Program-made: the position numbers and the translations under genes
The notes under the pieces: model-generated
What the model was told of the DNA's origin: nothing
The model's database searches: none
Seen by the model: the letters and a program-made list of their open reading frames with translations, nothing else
Shown here: piece by piece, positions 1 to 13,076 of the stretch
How the letters are laid out: the number at the start of each line of letters is the position of its first letter
Position numbering within the stretch: the first letter of the stretch is position 1
From: Entamoeba invadens IP1
Taxonomy: Eukaryota; Evosea; Mastigamoebida; Endamoebidae
DNA length: 64,000 bases
Assembly: GCF_000330505.1 (NCBI RefSeq)
Contig: NW_004443681.1
Location: 61,163 to 125,162 of the forward strand
Direction: 5' to 3'

Positions 1-384
1 TATTTTACAACTAAATTTGTTTCATAAAAGCGTCATTTTTTTCAGTTACGATTTTGTGAAAAATATGATAATAATTATAAATAATTTAAAGTATTTTGGT
101 CATTAGTCTTGCAATATTTTTGTAATTTTTTCTTGTACACAATTTCAACCGTTCACAATAAGGAACGGTTGAAATTCACTATATCAACTTACTTGTTAAT
201 ATTTTTGATGTATTTTTTTACAAACAACATGACACAATATAATTTTTTTTTCGTTATTTGTATTATCTATTTATTATTTATATTTCAAATATTACTACAA
301 ATGCTCAATTAGATTTAAGTCACAACTCGGAGCTGGCCAATTTTTAATGATAAAACGTTTTTATTATTCAAATACTAAAGTGTA

Positions 385-564
385 CAGTAAAAACTTTAAA
401 GAGCGGGCTAGTGGCAATTTTGTTTTTTTATATAGTGGGCATTTTAAGCCAATCGAACCTTAATTGCCGCTTTATAAAGAACTTTATTTTTAGTTTCATT
501 GAAAAATACCATCTTTTGAGAGAATCCGCTTTTCAAAAGTACCGTTTTTTGAAAAGTTTTACTG
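385..564. mobile_element. Short TA-flanked inverted-repeat element (MITE family A, copy 1)
   Basis: The left end reads CAGTAAAAACTTTAAAGAGC and the right end is its imperfect reverse complement, closing with AAAAGTTTTACTG. Both sides are flanked by TA, the target duplication expected for Tc1/mariner-type elements. It is 180 bp with no coding capacity. Copies of the same design lie at 5055-5221 and 15814-15963. Confidence 0.65.
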
Positions 565-2926
565 TATTTTGATTTGTGCACATTGGTGTTGTATTGCATA
601 TTTTTTTTCACTTTTGATTTCGTTTTAATTATTTCATTTTAATTATTGTATTGCTTTTATAACGTTTTGATTATTATGGAGGTTTAATACTAAATTGATT
701 AAAATGTCAGTATATTGTATTGATTTATAATTCCTGAATTGATACACATTTTATATTTCGCTTTTTATATATTATTGAGTCAAAAGTTGTTTGATTATTT
801 CAAAGTTTATCCAGTTATCTAATTAAATTCAACACATTTATCTTCAAAATGAATAAAACGATACAACTTTTTAAGGTTATTTTTTTGATAATCGATGTAT
901 TTTCAAGTAAGTTACTCCAACAATAATCGTTTACACATTGACACATCATGATATCATGAAGACTTGGGACTTTAACTTAATATTTTTTTTCAAATTTATT
1001 TATTTTATTATCTGTAATTAATTAAAATACCAAGTTATAATTCAACTAAATTTTAATGTTCAACATATTTACTTGATATCAACAATTAATCGAATTACTT
1101 AATTAAATTAGACTGAAATACGTCAATTATATCCAAAATGTATTTTAATATAAACAATGAAATACATTTACTCAATATTTTAATCATAATAAAAATGTAA
1201 AACTATTGTTTTTATTTTTTAGTGTTAAAAATGATATTCTTTGTTTCTAAAAATAGTAAAAATAATGACGATTTTATGGATAAGGAAAAATAACAGGGAG
1301 ATAAAATAAATTTCAAAATATTAAAGAGGTCATACACTTTTTTGTTTTAATTTAACATCAAAAAAATATTTTTTTCATATAACCACACCTAATAAAAATA
1401 TATTAAATTTAAATATCTTAGGTAAAAATTGCATTTTTTACCTCTAATTGAGGGCAATGACGAATTAATAAAAAGAGTTTATTTCGACTCTATCATTTCA
1501 CTATGACACAGAAGCATGTTATTCAATGGAAATAATTACCACTGTTATCAATTTGCGTCATTCTCTGAACATAACCAATTTTATTTTTTTATTAAGACTA
1601 TTATTATTTATTTGTTTTGTCAAACAAAAAAATATCAATTTTCACGTTAGTTATGTGTGCTTTTTATCATTTTCTTTAGATTTTATGAATACTTTCCTCA
1701 GAGTTGGCAGAAAATAGTCTGTCTCGATAAGATTAACTATTTTTTATTATAAACAACCACTTTTATTAATTATTATTTTTATTATTATTTAAAATTATAA
1801 AACTTTCAAGCAGGACACAAATTCAATTTTTAAATTGAGACACTTTTTTGAAATTAAATACAGAAATTGAATATTTTAAAAATATAAGCTACTACCATAA
1901 TCAATCTCAGTTGATTTTACACGTTGACACTTTGACACAAAAATTGATTAGTGGATTGAATGTGTAATTTTTTTAAACATTCACTGCGTTTTATGGACTT
2001 CTTTAATATATTTTAAAGTTCAAACTTGTTGTTAGAAGTTAATTGTTTCTAAATGCTACATTTGAATTTTTTATTATTGAATTGTGTTGTATTTATTAAA
2101 TAATTAATCAAATGATTAGTTTGATAACTATCATATTTGCTTTCTTTTATACTTACTAAATCATCATTTTCATTTTTAAAAACAAACATCAAGTGGTCGC
2201 AATTGACCGTTTATGTATCCGAAAAATCAATTTTATTAACGGGAATATAAAATATTCAACCATTGTCTGGTTTTTCAAATATTTTTAATTATTTTTTTGT
2301 TTTTAATTAATGTTTTAGAAATGATAGAAAATGTTTTTTATTTATAATAATAAATATTATATTTTACTATAATTTGCTAAAGCCGACTTTTTCCACCAAC
2401 TCTTTATTATTTTGGTTGTAATTTTTGTTATGTTTTGCTTTCAAATTTTTATTAAAAAAATAAATGCACAAAACGATTTTTTGGTATAAAAAATAAAAAA
2501 TAATCCAATTATGAAATTTATATATTATTTGTTTTTATTTATTTTTTCGGGAAAATAACCTAATAATATTTCAAAATTATTTAAACAGTTTTGGGACAAT
2601 TTTTTGATAAACTGTTAAAAAGAGCAGTATTGGGTTGTTGGCGAGTTAAACAAATCCCAATTAAATACTAAATAAAAAGTAGTCTATTTGACAAAAATTT
2701 AAACAAAACAAGTTTAAAAAATCATAAAATAGGAAAAATGTTAAAATACAAAAAAAACAATTAAACAATGTTTTGAAATATTACGAACCATTTCCCGAAA
2801 TATTTAAGTTTTGATGGTTTAAAAATGCACAGACATCTTTTTCAAACTAATTATATTTTTTGTAAAAAGTGGAGACTGTGTATTAAAATAAAACATAATT
2901 TTAATTATTAAAATAATATAAAAATT
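565..2926. other. AT-rich intergenic stretch, no gene seen
   Basis: I see no credible coding region, RNA gene or paired terminal repeats here. Short open frames (for example 1526-1717) have low-complexity F/I/L/N-rich translations typical of AT-rich non-coding DNA. Confidence 0.6.
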
Positions 2927-2928
2927 TA

Positions 2929-3720
2929 CAGTCAGCCGAATCAACCTTTTGCAACGAAACAGCCTTCTGCGGATTGTTTTTATAAAATAACCATAAATAA
3001 TAACAATTTAAACCATTTTTAATAGTATTTTTTCAACTTCAAATAAATATATTTTTATCCACAGGATTTTATTAATACACCTTTTGCAGTATATAATTGG
3101 TCTTATTAATATCAAAAAGTAAAAAAAAATAAAACCAAACTAAAAACGAACAATACTCAGTTAACAAACAAATTACATAGACACTGAGCCAGACAACATT
3201 CTCGTGTTTTCAATTGATTTTAGTAACGAGGTAATAGCAAAATTGACTGACTTTGAATATGTAAATGTATTGATAACTAACATTGCATTTACTTAAAAGG
3301 TTGGTACACCAACATACATGGCGCCTAATGTGTTAAACATAGAGAAGAAATGCAGATATCTTTTCTTTTGGCGTTACGTTATTCGAATGTGTAACGTGGA
3401 AAGACCCATTCCAAAGGAACAGTTTATGTTTGGATGAATATCGTCAACTTTTTGAAACTAAGAAAAATTGCCAAATTTAAACGACGACACTTGTTGTTGT
3501 AGATGATATGCAGTATCACAACGTTTATAAATGAATAAAAATTGTTTTTTACTTTAATTGGAAAATATTAACACTTTTAATTATTTTGAATTATAATTAT
3601 TATAATTTTTTGTTACGACTTATTTACAAAAAATAATTTATATTTTTTTGTAAATTAATATCCAATCAAATAATAGCTGCAGAAGGTTAATTTTTTGCAG
3701 AAGTTTGTTTCGTCTTTCTG
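2929..3720 (+). mobile_element. 0.79-kb TA-flanked element carrying a TMK kinase fragment (left copy)
   Basis: The element starts CAGTCAGCCGAATCAACC at 2929 and ends with the reverse complement of CAGAAAGACGAAACAAACTT at 3720. The two ends are imperfect inverted repeats of each other over about 42 nt and share a subterminal CCTTCTGC. TA lies directly outside both ends (2927-2928, 3721-3722). An inverted, highly similar copy occupies 7808-8586. The interior includes a decayed piece of protein kinase gene. I infer a non-autonomous Tc1/mariner-like element; no transposase is present. Confidence 0.6.
3181..3480 (+). pseudogene. TMK-type kinase-domain fragment inside a mobile element (left copy)
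   Basis: Translation gives kinase landmarks in order: EPDNILVFS (catalytic-loop tail), IAKLTDFE (DFG region with G changed to E), GTPTYMAPN (activation segment/APE region), then after a frameshift ADIFSFGVTLFECVTW (subdomain IX). The same blocks, better preserved, occur in the TMK gene at 8708-12997. An in-frame stop and a frameshift make it non-functional. The N-lobe and the C-terminal end are missing. The same lesions appear in the opposite copy near 8040-8345, so they predate the duplication. Confidence 0.75.
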
Positions 3721-3820
3721 TATATCAAATTAACTTAGCCAAAATAATTTTAATCATTATACAATAAATATATAATACACCAAACATATAATATAATAAT
3801 ATTATTATTATATTTTTAAT

Positions 3821-4811
3821 CAGGGTCGGCCAAACGATCATGTTATTGAAAAAAAACTTAAAAAACAATAAAATGGTAAATAACATTATCATTTTTGAAA
3901 AACAAAATGAAAATGACAAAACACAATTATTTATACCAAAAGATAAAATGAAGAAAAATAAAACGATAATTTATATTAGACACAAAATTATTTTCAAATT
4001 ACTTTAGAATACAACAATATACATATATCTTTGTGTTAATATAATTGTAAGTTAAAACCTTTCAATTGTAAATTATACATGTAAATGAAACTTATTTAAA
4101 GTTGCTTTGATAATGTTTTTTATTTGGGTGATAATTATAATTTTGACTGATTATTATCGTATTATGAATAATCGTTTTTATCAAGAAAATTATATAAAGA
4201 TAAGTTTTACATTTTTTTGAAAGAAATAGGGGCAGACCTTTCGAAAAATAATACATTGTCTGTTTTGTATTATTGCTAAAGATAATAATATTTTTATTTG
4301 ATTGTTTAATTTATACTTTAATTTAAAAAGGACACGAATGAACTATTCAAAACCTTTGTTAAACTGACAAATATACAAATATACATTTACAATTAATAAT
4401 AATGTGTATGTTGAAAAGGTATATTAATTGTTAAAAAAATATTACGTTGAAATTACAAAAATCATTTCTAATAATTTTTATTGGTTGTAAGTATCTTCTT
4501 TGTATATTACAATTATAATGAGTGAATATTATTATTTGATTTTAAAAACTCTGCATCCCATAATATCATACGCTTTTTACTGTTCAATTGTTGTTCTTTA
4601 AAACTGTATTATAACACATTGTAATGATGATTTAAACAATACAGAAATTTTGCTTAAATCGTTAACTATAGTTTTACCAATTTTTAAAAACATTTTAACT
4701 CTAAAAAACTTTTTAAGTTTTTTGTTGACAATATGCTAAAACTTAAAATGAACTGACACGTATTAGAGATTGCCACGAAGTTGTTTAAAAACTGGATCTT
4801 GGCCGACCCTG
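3821..4811. mobile_element. hAT-like non-autonomous element
   Basis: Terminal inverted repeats CAGGGTCGGCCAA (3821) and TTGGCCGACCCTG (ending 4811) match the CAGGG...CCCTG ends typical of hAT transposons. The flanks share TTTTAAT (3814-3820 and 4812-4818), close to the 8-bp duplication hAT elements make. The 991-bp interior is AT-rich with no recognisable transposase. It sits between the two kinase-fragment elements. Confidence 0.65.
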
Positions 4812-4823
4812 TTTTAATTTATT

Positions 4824-4861
4824 AACATTTGGTTATTATAATAATATAATAACCAAATGTT
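4824..4861. repeat. Perfect or near-perfect palindrome
   Basis: AACATTTGGTTATTATAA and its reverse complement meet head-on, giving a 38-nt hairpin-forming sequence just outside the hAT-like element. No function can be assigned. Confidence 0.6.
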
Positions 4862-5054
4862 GACAACACGAAAGGTTTTTTACAAAACGTACATTCAATA
4901 TCACTTTCAAACGCCCATTTTTGAACACTTTATTTTACAACAATAACATTCATTAAGAGATTTATACCGTTAAAAATACTGAATACATCTTTTCCTTTAA
5001 AAAACTTACGAAATTTTTACTCAAATTATTCTTTTTTGTAAAATTTTTATATTA

Positions 5055-5221
5055 CAGTAAAACCTCTGAAGAACGGATTCTATCAAGAACGGGCATTTTT
5101 TTAGAATGAAACTAAAAATAGAGTTCTCTATCGAATGGTTTTCTAGGTTTGATTGGCTAAAAATGCCCGTTCTTGAAAAAATAAAATTACCAGACCTTCC
5201 CACTCTTAAAAGGTTTTACTG
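5055..5221. mobile_element. Short TA-flanked inverted-repeat element (MITE family A, copy 2)
   Basis: The ends read CAGTAAAACCTCTGAAGAAC and, on the right, AAAAGGTTTTACTG, both followed by TA. Internally it is nearly palindromic (GAACGGGCATTTTT pairs with AAAATGCCCGTTC). No coding capacity. Confidence 0.7.
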
Positions 5222-6542
5222 TAATTTGGAGTTATTTAAATTGTATTATTTGTTTTTGATAACTTGATTAGATATTTAAAATTTTTTCCTTGTGGTAACT
5301 TTCTCGAAATGTTAACAATAATCGCGTCGCCTTGTTTATTTACAAAATTTCTATTATCAAAACCATCAAAATATTAGATAACAAATTGGTAATAATACGC
5401 TAGCTATAATCATTCACAAGAACCACATTTTTTTTCATTTTTTGAAATGTTTTAATTAAAACACCAACAGTTTTGCTGTTCTTATTAGACTGGCCAACCG
5501 CACTAAAATTAACCCCAAAATTTAATTTTTAAACCATTTGAGCATATTTTGACTTGTTACTTTTCTTTTTACTTAAACTAGTAAACAACAATAAATTTAG
5601 TCATATAGATTAAACGTGCAAACGAAATAAAAAAATGCTTGAATTCAAATATTTTAGCTCAAAAGTTTGTTATTTTAATAAATAATAAAACAATTAAATA
5701 GAATGAAGTATTAAAATTATTTGAGCAAAATATAACAAATATTCATTTTGGTAATAAAATAATAAATTTTATTGAAAAATATGTACAACTTGTTGTTTTT
5801 GGCATTTTTTCGTTATGTGTAAAATTGACAATCGAGTTTTTTTTCTCAAAAGCAAATTACCAACATCATGATATTCAATAACAACAACAGGAAATAAACA
5901 ATAATTGGGATAATATATTTAAACAAACTTATAAATTGGTTTAAAGACTGTTAAACAATGTTTCATATATTGTACACAAATTAAAATACACGTAATTCCA
6001 AAGAATGAAGTTCTTAACATAATAAACAATTGTAACATTAGATAAATTGTAAATCATGATTATAACAATTTGTGTGAATTTTAAATCATGATAATTTAAC
6101 CCAAATTATAAAAAGTATGAAATTTGCAGGTTATTATTCATTAGTTATAATCACATTGCATATGTTTTAATTGAAACGTTATTTTGAAAATGAACAACGA
6201 TTTAAACATATAAGTGGTTAACATTTACGAAAAAAAAACACAACGTTATATTTTAAATTGACAAGCCTTTAATTTATATTTTTTGCAATAAAAATTACAA
6301 ATCATATTCATTATACATTTTTACTGTTATAATAATGTAATTAATTGACTGCACAATGATTATGTATTTAATAATGTTGTAAAACCAATTGTTATATTCA
6401 ATTTAGATAATATTAATGAGAATGATTATTGAAAATAATTTATAAATCACATCATTTATTAAAAAGACGATTACATTTAAAGAATATATTCTTGGTAAAT
6501 TTATATTGTTTTTGATTCATACAGATTTATATTTTTTGAATA
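5222..6542. other. AT-rich intergenic stretch
   Basis: No gene is recognisable. The 16-mer around 5487-5502 (TAGACTGGCCAACC) recurs in inverted form at 7597-7612; see rejected items. Confidence 0.5.
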
Positions 6543-7358
6543 CAGTGCCTAAAATGAGTGGGCGACCTTTAAAGTGAGTCACTGACTTTAGTAAAACTCC
6601 CTAATGATTAGGACCATTTCCCGAGCAAAATTCAAATCATAATCTAAGTATTTTTAGAAAAAAATTATTTAGCCAATCAAAAAGATTTTCGAGAAAAAAA
6701 ACAAAATCTTAAAAAAATGGGTGAATTTAGAAAATCTTCAAAGAAAATAGGAGAAATAAAAAATCTTAAAAAATAAATGATGTTAAAAAAATCAAATTCC
6801 AATTCAACCAAATGGTTTTGAATGTGGATACAGAGTAATGGAATCAATCGAAAAATACTGCAACATCATTATTGAATTTAAGCTGTTTAATCACGATGAA
6901 TTCTTGAAGATATGGATTCCAGAAATGATGAAAATACTTAATTTTAATTGATTTTTTCTTGAATAGTTTTTTATAATTAAATTCACTAAAATCAAAAACC
7001 ATTTATTCCAAACTGGAACTGGAATAAAACAAATTATAAAACAGAGAAAAGGAAACGTTACTGCGAAGTTTGTTTTGTCTTGTCGATTAGAAACCGTTTA
7101 CTCACTTTTTAGAAAAGCTAAAGAAGAAAAGCTATTGATTTTTTTGGAACTTGAAATATTAATTAAATTAATTGGAATTGCGATTTTTACAAAGTGTTAT
7201 TAATAGTTTTTGTGTTATTAAAAACAATAATAAATTTTGTGTTTTATAAAACAAAAAACAATAACATTTTTTTCGAATTAAGGAAAAAACAGGGGCTTCA
7301 TAATTTTTACTATTTCCGCCCTAATACTTTAAAAGTCGCCCACCCATTTTAGGCACTG
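6543..7358. mobile_element. Tc1/mariner-like element with decayed interior
   Basis: Ends begin CAGTGCCTAAAATGAGTGGG and match over about 33 nt with roughly two mismatches, flanked by TA on both sides (6541-6542, 7359-7360). The 816-bp interior has short decayed open frames. One includes LKIWIPEMMK, similar to KLWIPKN in the element at 33270-34330, which suggests they share an ancestral protein. No catalytic DDE motifs could be recognised. Confidence 0.7.
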
Positions 7359-7807
7359 TATCAAAAAATATAATTTAAAAAATAATATTCAATAATCATG
7401 TGTTCCCAAAAACGTTTATTTTTTAAAATTTGAAATAAATAAAATGTTATTTAACTTTTGTTTATCGCTTCCAAATAATAATTAGTTTTAAATAATTTAT
7501 TTGTATAAGCAAAAGTCGGTTATATGTGTGGTCAATTTGGTTTCGGCAAAAAGGAACGTTGCTTTAAAAATTCGGCATAATTGAAAATAATGGTCATCGG
7601 TTGGCCAGTCTAGTTTCCACTGACTCGAGGTGATTTTTCGGCATTTCTCGATTTCGGGAACCAGACTAAATATCATATTAGTTTCCTATTTACTATAATT
7701 TTAATTTGAATATAATTCAAAATAGAAAAAAATAAATCTATTTTAAGAGATGGTGGTGATCAATGTAGATTCTGAATAATTTTGATATTTTATTAAAAAA
7801 TATATTA

Positions 7808-8586
7808 CAGAAAGACGAAACAAACTTCTGCAAAAAATTAACCTTCTGCAGCTATTATTTGATTGGATATTAATTTACAAAAAAATATAAATTATTTTTT
7901 GTAAATAAGTCGTAACAAAAAATTATAATAATTATAATTCAAAATAATTAAAAGTGTTAATATTTTCTAATTAAAGTAAAAAACAATTTTAAATTTTTAT
8001 TAAATTATAAACGATGTGGTACGGCATATCATCTACAACATCAAGTGTCGTCGTTTAAATTTGGCAATTTTTCTTAGTTTCAAAAAGTTGACGATATTCA
8101 TCCAAACATAAACTGTTCCTTTGGAATGGGTCTTTCCACATTACACATTCGAATAACGTAACGCCAAAAGAAAAAATACCTGCATTTCTTCTCTATGTTT
8201 AACACATTAGGCGCCATGTATGTTGGTGTACCAACCTTTTAAGTAAATGCAACGTTAGTCATCATACATTTACATCTCTAAAGTCCATCAATTTTGCTAT
8301 CACCTCGTTACTAAAATTAATTGAAAACACGAGAATGTTGTCTGGCTCAGTGTCTATGTAATTTGTTTGTTAACTGAGTATTGTTCGTTTTTAGTTTGGT
8401 TTTATTTTTTTTTACTTTTTAATATTAATAAGACCAATTATATACTGCAAAAGGTGTATTAATAAAATCCTGTGGATAAAAATATATTTATTTGAAGTTG
8501 AAAAAATACTATTAAAATGGTTTAAATTGTTATTATTTATGGTTATTTTTGAAAAACAATCTGCAGAAGGCTGATTCGGCTAACTG
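7808..8586 (-). mobile_element. 0.79-kb TA-flanked element carrying a TMK kinase fragment (right copy)
   Basis: This is an inverted copy of 2929-3720. It begins CAGAAAGACGAAACAAACTT and ends GGCTGATTCGGCTAACTG, again with TA on both sides (7806-7807, 8587-8588). Similarity to the left copy is high throughout, with scattered substitutions and small indels. The two copies are 4.1 kb apart in opposite orientation. Confidence 0.6.
8040..8345 (-). pseudogene. TMK-type kinase-domain fragment inside a mobile element (right copy)
   Basis: On the minus strand this carries the same kinase pieces as the left copy (NILVFS, VGTPTYMAPN, then the shifted frame after EKK). It shares the frameshift before the subdomain IX block. 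It is an incomplete, non-functional kinase piece. Confidence 0.7.
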
Positions 8587-8707
8587 TAATTATAAAGGTT
8601 TGAAAAAGCGATGAAAACTTTTGAATATTTATTAAAAAAAATAATAATCATGTTTTCGACATTTTGAAAAATTAATTATTAAAGGATAAAATCCAATTTT
8701 TTATTGA

Positions 8708-11700
8708 ATGTATGTGACTGTTTTATACTTAATATATGTAATAAAATTTGTCGTTGCGGAGTATTGTCTTGATGAAATGGAATACCACAATGAGGTTCAC
8801 GAACAATCTATAAACTGTTCTTCCAATACTTGGTATCTTTTGGATTCTACTTTGAAAATAAATCAGTATGTAAATATCGATATCATAAACTTGAAAACAG
8901 AAAGAAGTTCATTGATATGTGAACCAAATTCCAATTTGACTGTAATCGGTATTTTTTACTCTTTGGGTAATTCCTCTTATAACAATTTGAGATTTGAACC
9001 TGGCACAAGGTTTTCATTCAATAATTTAACGCTTGTGTTTATGACTTTTATATTAAATGATATGTCCACTGCAATAGGCCACAGTTTTTCGTTTACTGGT
9101 AGAAGTAAGGGATATTAGAAGATTCTTCTATTTTTAACATGGATGTATTGAATATACAACAAATTTCTAATTTAAAAGCTTATAACACATCTTCTATTGA
9201 ATGTAAAATCATTTTAATTGATGGAGGTTCTTCATTTTCATTATTTACTGATTCATTGCTTACTTCAAACACAATCGTGACAACTTCTGGAGCAACATTA
9301 AATATTTACAACAACTCAACTATCAAATGTGACTCATTAAATTGTACCATTGGTTCAAACGTGAATTTGATAAACAACGCTATCATACACACAAATTCCA
9401 TTGATATAAATAATGGGACATCTCTACATTTGTATAATGAACCCTTTTTGGATATAAACAATTCTTTTACTTTAATAAACTTCAGATTAGTTCTCAGAGA
9501 TGGCTCAAGAATACATTCAAATTTCATCTACTTAAAACCATTAAATTTTGCTTTATTTTCAGAAAAAACATTAGCTATGATGGTCTCCAATTTTTTATCA
9601 TTTCAGTTAAATTTTTACCTATGTTTTGACAGTGGAGAAATCCCCTTATATCAAAACCAACTTTTTGACTTTGGATTTTTTAGGTGGAATTATCAATGTA
9701 ATAAACCGAGAAATATTTGATATGCCTTTATTTGTGACAAAAATTAGTACAATTCAAAATTTAAATGAAATATCAATTGCTGATTCGATTGAACAGTTTG
9801 ATTTCATTTATTCAGATGAACAAATTGAAAATGATTTTATAACACCCAAATGTAAAATTATGAAAGGACAATTAATTAGGTGTGGTGGCAACATGGATGA
9901 TACTTTATTTTGTCACATCATTAGGGTGTCAAATAACAACAACAAGTACATTGACAGTTATTGTAATGACTATATTGAAGACTATTATTTGGTTCCAATT
10001 AATGATGTTTATATGATTTTTGTCAGGAGCGAGTTATCAAAAGGTGTTGTTAATAATAAAAAATCAAATAAAAAAGAATTAAACACACAAACTTTATATG
10101 TGACTTTGGGTGAAACAACTGTGATACTGGATAAAGTCACTGATTATATCCACATTAATGTCACTTCCCAAACTCCAAATGAAATTACCACCAACTTATT
10201 TTCACAATTATCAAATCAGAAACAAATTCTTGTTACGTTCTCCAGTTCAAAAGGTGTTTTATTTGTACATTATCTATGTAGGAATGGGTTTATAACCACA
10301 AGTAAAATTGTTTGTATCTCAAATGCGACATGTGAAAATGGTATTTTTGATTCGACAAAAAGGAAATGTCAAAAATGTCAAGATACAAATTGTGCTAAAT
10401 GTACATATGACAACCAAATTGAAATTTGTCAAAAATGTGATTCTCCTTATGATCTTTATGACAATATTTGTATGAAACACTTAAATTGTAAATTTTCTGA
10501 TGGTAACACGTGTATTGTATGTAATGATGGGTATATAATTAAAAATAAAGTTTGTGTTAAATTAGATGGAAAATGCCAAATAGAAAGAAATGGTTTGTGT
10601 GAATTGTGTGATCCTATTTTTTCAAGTTTAATTTCTATATCAGGCGAGTGTAAAAGTATTGAAAATGAAATTAAACATAGTGCGCAGAGTGTTGTAGAAT
10701 GCAATAAAGGATATATATCAAATTCTTCATTTTGTAACAAATGTGATCTAATACAAGATAATTGTGATATTTGTGAATCGGGGCATTGTACAAAATGTTT
10801 TTCTTCTTTTTTGATTTCACAAAATTCAAAATGTGAATCTCTAACTTGTGATACTATTAATAACACTTTTAAAGACCAAAATGGTAATTGTCTTCCAGAC
10901 ATAACAAATTGCGAAATTGTTGTAAATAAAAAATGTGTTAAATGTATTGATAATTGCATTTTAGAAAACGATACATGCATAACAAACTACAATAACACTT
11001 TTTGTGCAGTTGGAACCTCATTAGGATGCACTCGTTGTATCAATGGTTTTTATTATTCTTATAACACAAAAACGTGCGAACGATGTAACTCGAATTGTCA
11101 GACATGTCTTAGTCAATCAATTTGTTTGTCATGTAATGAAGGTATGTTTTTGAGTGACCATGTGTGTAAGTCAAACGATGAATTAAAAGATTCATGTAAG
11201 AAGTTCTCGAATACAGGAAGCGGGTGTTATCAATGTAATGATGGGTATTATAGAAACAGAGTTGACTGCAAGAGATGTGACATCAGCTGTGATACATGTC
11301 TTCGCGCTTCTGATTGTTTCACTTGCAATTCAACTAATTTTAAAGACTTTTCAGGTAATTGTAAACCACAGACGAGTATCAATGGATGTGCAGTTCAAGT
11401 AACACAGAACGGATGTTCTATCTGTAAACCTGGCTATTATTCAACAAATAATGAATGTGGAATTTGTTCAAACAATTGTAAAGAGTGTACCTTATATAAT
11501 AAGTGTTACTCTTGTCAAGATGATTATATTTTAATAAACAATGAATACAAAATATATTCTTAAATTGACTCTTGCAATTCTGCAAAATATTCCAAGTGCT
11601 CAAAATGTTCATTTTGGAAAAAGCCGAATAAGAGTGGTACCTTTTGTCAAAACTCACCGATTTGGTGGCTAATAGTTATTATTATAATTATAATATTATT

Positions 11701-12997
11701 AGTTATGGTACTCCTTATAATAGGAACATATATGGCATTGTCACAACTTTTGTCTTCAATCCACAAAAAACAAGTTGAGTTAAACACGACAATATTCAAT
11801 ATGGAACAATCAAATGTTTCGTTTACAAAATTGTCAAATGGTATTTTGGTGAACAAAACAGTTTTGGATTTTAATGAAGAAATTGCAGAACTACCGATTG
11901 GCGAAAGTACCCGACAATTAATTTGTATTGGCAATGTAAACAAAAATCCATATAAGATACAAATTTTAACAAAAGAAGAAGAGACAAAATTCACACTGAA
12001 AATAAATCCTGAATTGACTGTTTTGAAACACGACGAAGCTTGCGAATTTGAAATATTTATTATTCCAAATTATACCACTAAAATTGACAGTAAAATGGTA
12101 GTTATAGCAAAGAGTCTCAAAGTTCAAAAAGTGATATACAATGATATCATAATTAAAGGAAATACAACAGTCACAACACGACTTGATTCGACTGAATTAA
12201 TTGACATTAAAAAGGTTGGTGAAGGCAGTTTTGGAGTTGTTTATAAAGGCACTTTCAGAGGCAATTTAGTCGTAATTAAAAAGCTTAAAAACCTCTCAGC
12301 CGAACAAAATGTTCTGAAAGAATTTACAAAAGAAATTGAAATGCTGGACGAATTCCGTTGTGATTATATTGTGTATTTTTCCGGCGCTATCTTTATTATT
12401 AACAAGATGTGTATGGTAACCGAGTTTGCAATATATGGGTCTTTAAATGACTTGATTAAAAACAAAAAAGGAACTGATATACAAAAAGAAGTTAAAATGA
12501 AGTTTATGAATGATATGGCAAATGGACTGATTTATTTACACACAAACGGTATTGTACACAGAGATGTCAAGCCGGACAATTTACTCGTGTTTTCACTTGA
12601 AATGAATGACAAAGTTAACGCAAAACTGACTGATTTTGGAAGTGCAAGAAATATTAATCTACTGATGACAAACATGACTTTTACAAAAGGCGTTGGCACA
12701 CCAGTATATATGGCTCCTGAAATTTTGAAGAGAGAAAAGTACAAGATGAGCGCAGACATCTACTCGTTTGGAATAACTTTTTATGAAACTTTAAAATGGG
12801 GAGAAGCCTATGACAAAAACGAATTCAAGTTTCCGTGGAAAATAGCAGAGTTTGTGAGTGAAGGAAAAAGACTTGAAAAAAAAGAAAATATGAATGAATG
12901 CCATTATATTTTAATACAGAGATGTTGGAACCAACAACAAGAAAATCGACCTGACATTAATGAAGTTGTCAAGATTTTGAAGTCATCAAAATTTTAA
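8708..12997 (+). pseudogene. Transmembrane kinase (TMK), disrupted by two frameshifts and one stop
   Basis: Entamoeba TMKs are single-pass surface receptors with a Cys-rich ectodomain and a cytosolic tyrosine-kinase-like domain. Visible in order: an N-terminal hydrophobic signal (8708-8760); a long region of short beta-strand-like, Asn-rich repeats (to about 10300); many CxxC units (10330-11640); a transmembrane segment rich in I/L/V (about 11667-11730); a juxtamembrane part; and a complete kinase with GEGSFGVVYKG, VVIKKLK, HRDVKPDN, DFGSA, GTPVYMAPE and RPDINEVVKIL. All catalytic residues are kept. Lesions are a frameshift near 9105-9112, another probably in the T6 run 9676-9681, and a single in-frame TAA at 11561-11563 just before the membrane segment. 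It may be a recent pseudogene, or an intact gene with assembly errors. The start is the first ATG before the signal-like segment. Confidence 0.85.
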
Positions 12998-13031
12998 TTA
13001 ACATAATTTTTGGTGTATTTTAATAATAATA

Positions 13032-13076
13032 GTACTTTGTTTCAAGATGTTTAAAAAACATCTTAAAACAAAGTAC
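13032..13076. repeat. Hairpin-forming inverted repeat downstream of the TMK gene
   Basis: GTACTTTGTTTCAAGATGTT pairs with AACATCTTAAAACAAAGTAC around a short A/T loop, 35 nt after the TMK stop codon. It could affect 3'-end formation or be a small mobile-element relic; the sequence does not decide. Confidence 0.5.

Noticed and set aside
109..3919. Open frames at 109-312, 1526-1717 and 3725-3919
   Set aside because: Low-complexity F/I/L/N/Y translations in very AT-rich DNA; no motif or start context.
5487..7612. Inverted pair TAGACTGGCCAACC (5487-5502) and GGTTGGCCAGTCTA (7597-7612) as ends of a larger transposon
   Set aside because: No matching target duplication on the flanks, no shared interior signal, and a complete mariner-like element lies between. 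Kept only as an observation.
9100..9115. A tiny intron (GTAAGGGATATTAG) to explain the first TMK frameshift
   Set aside because: Fourteen bases is far too short for a spliceosomal intron and lacks the GTTTGT donor; an indel is simpler.
9306..12759. Minus-strand frames at 9306, 10456, 11418, 11647 and 12532
   Set aside because: They are antisense shadows of the TMK gene; the plus-strand CxxC and kinase motifs explain the sequence.
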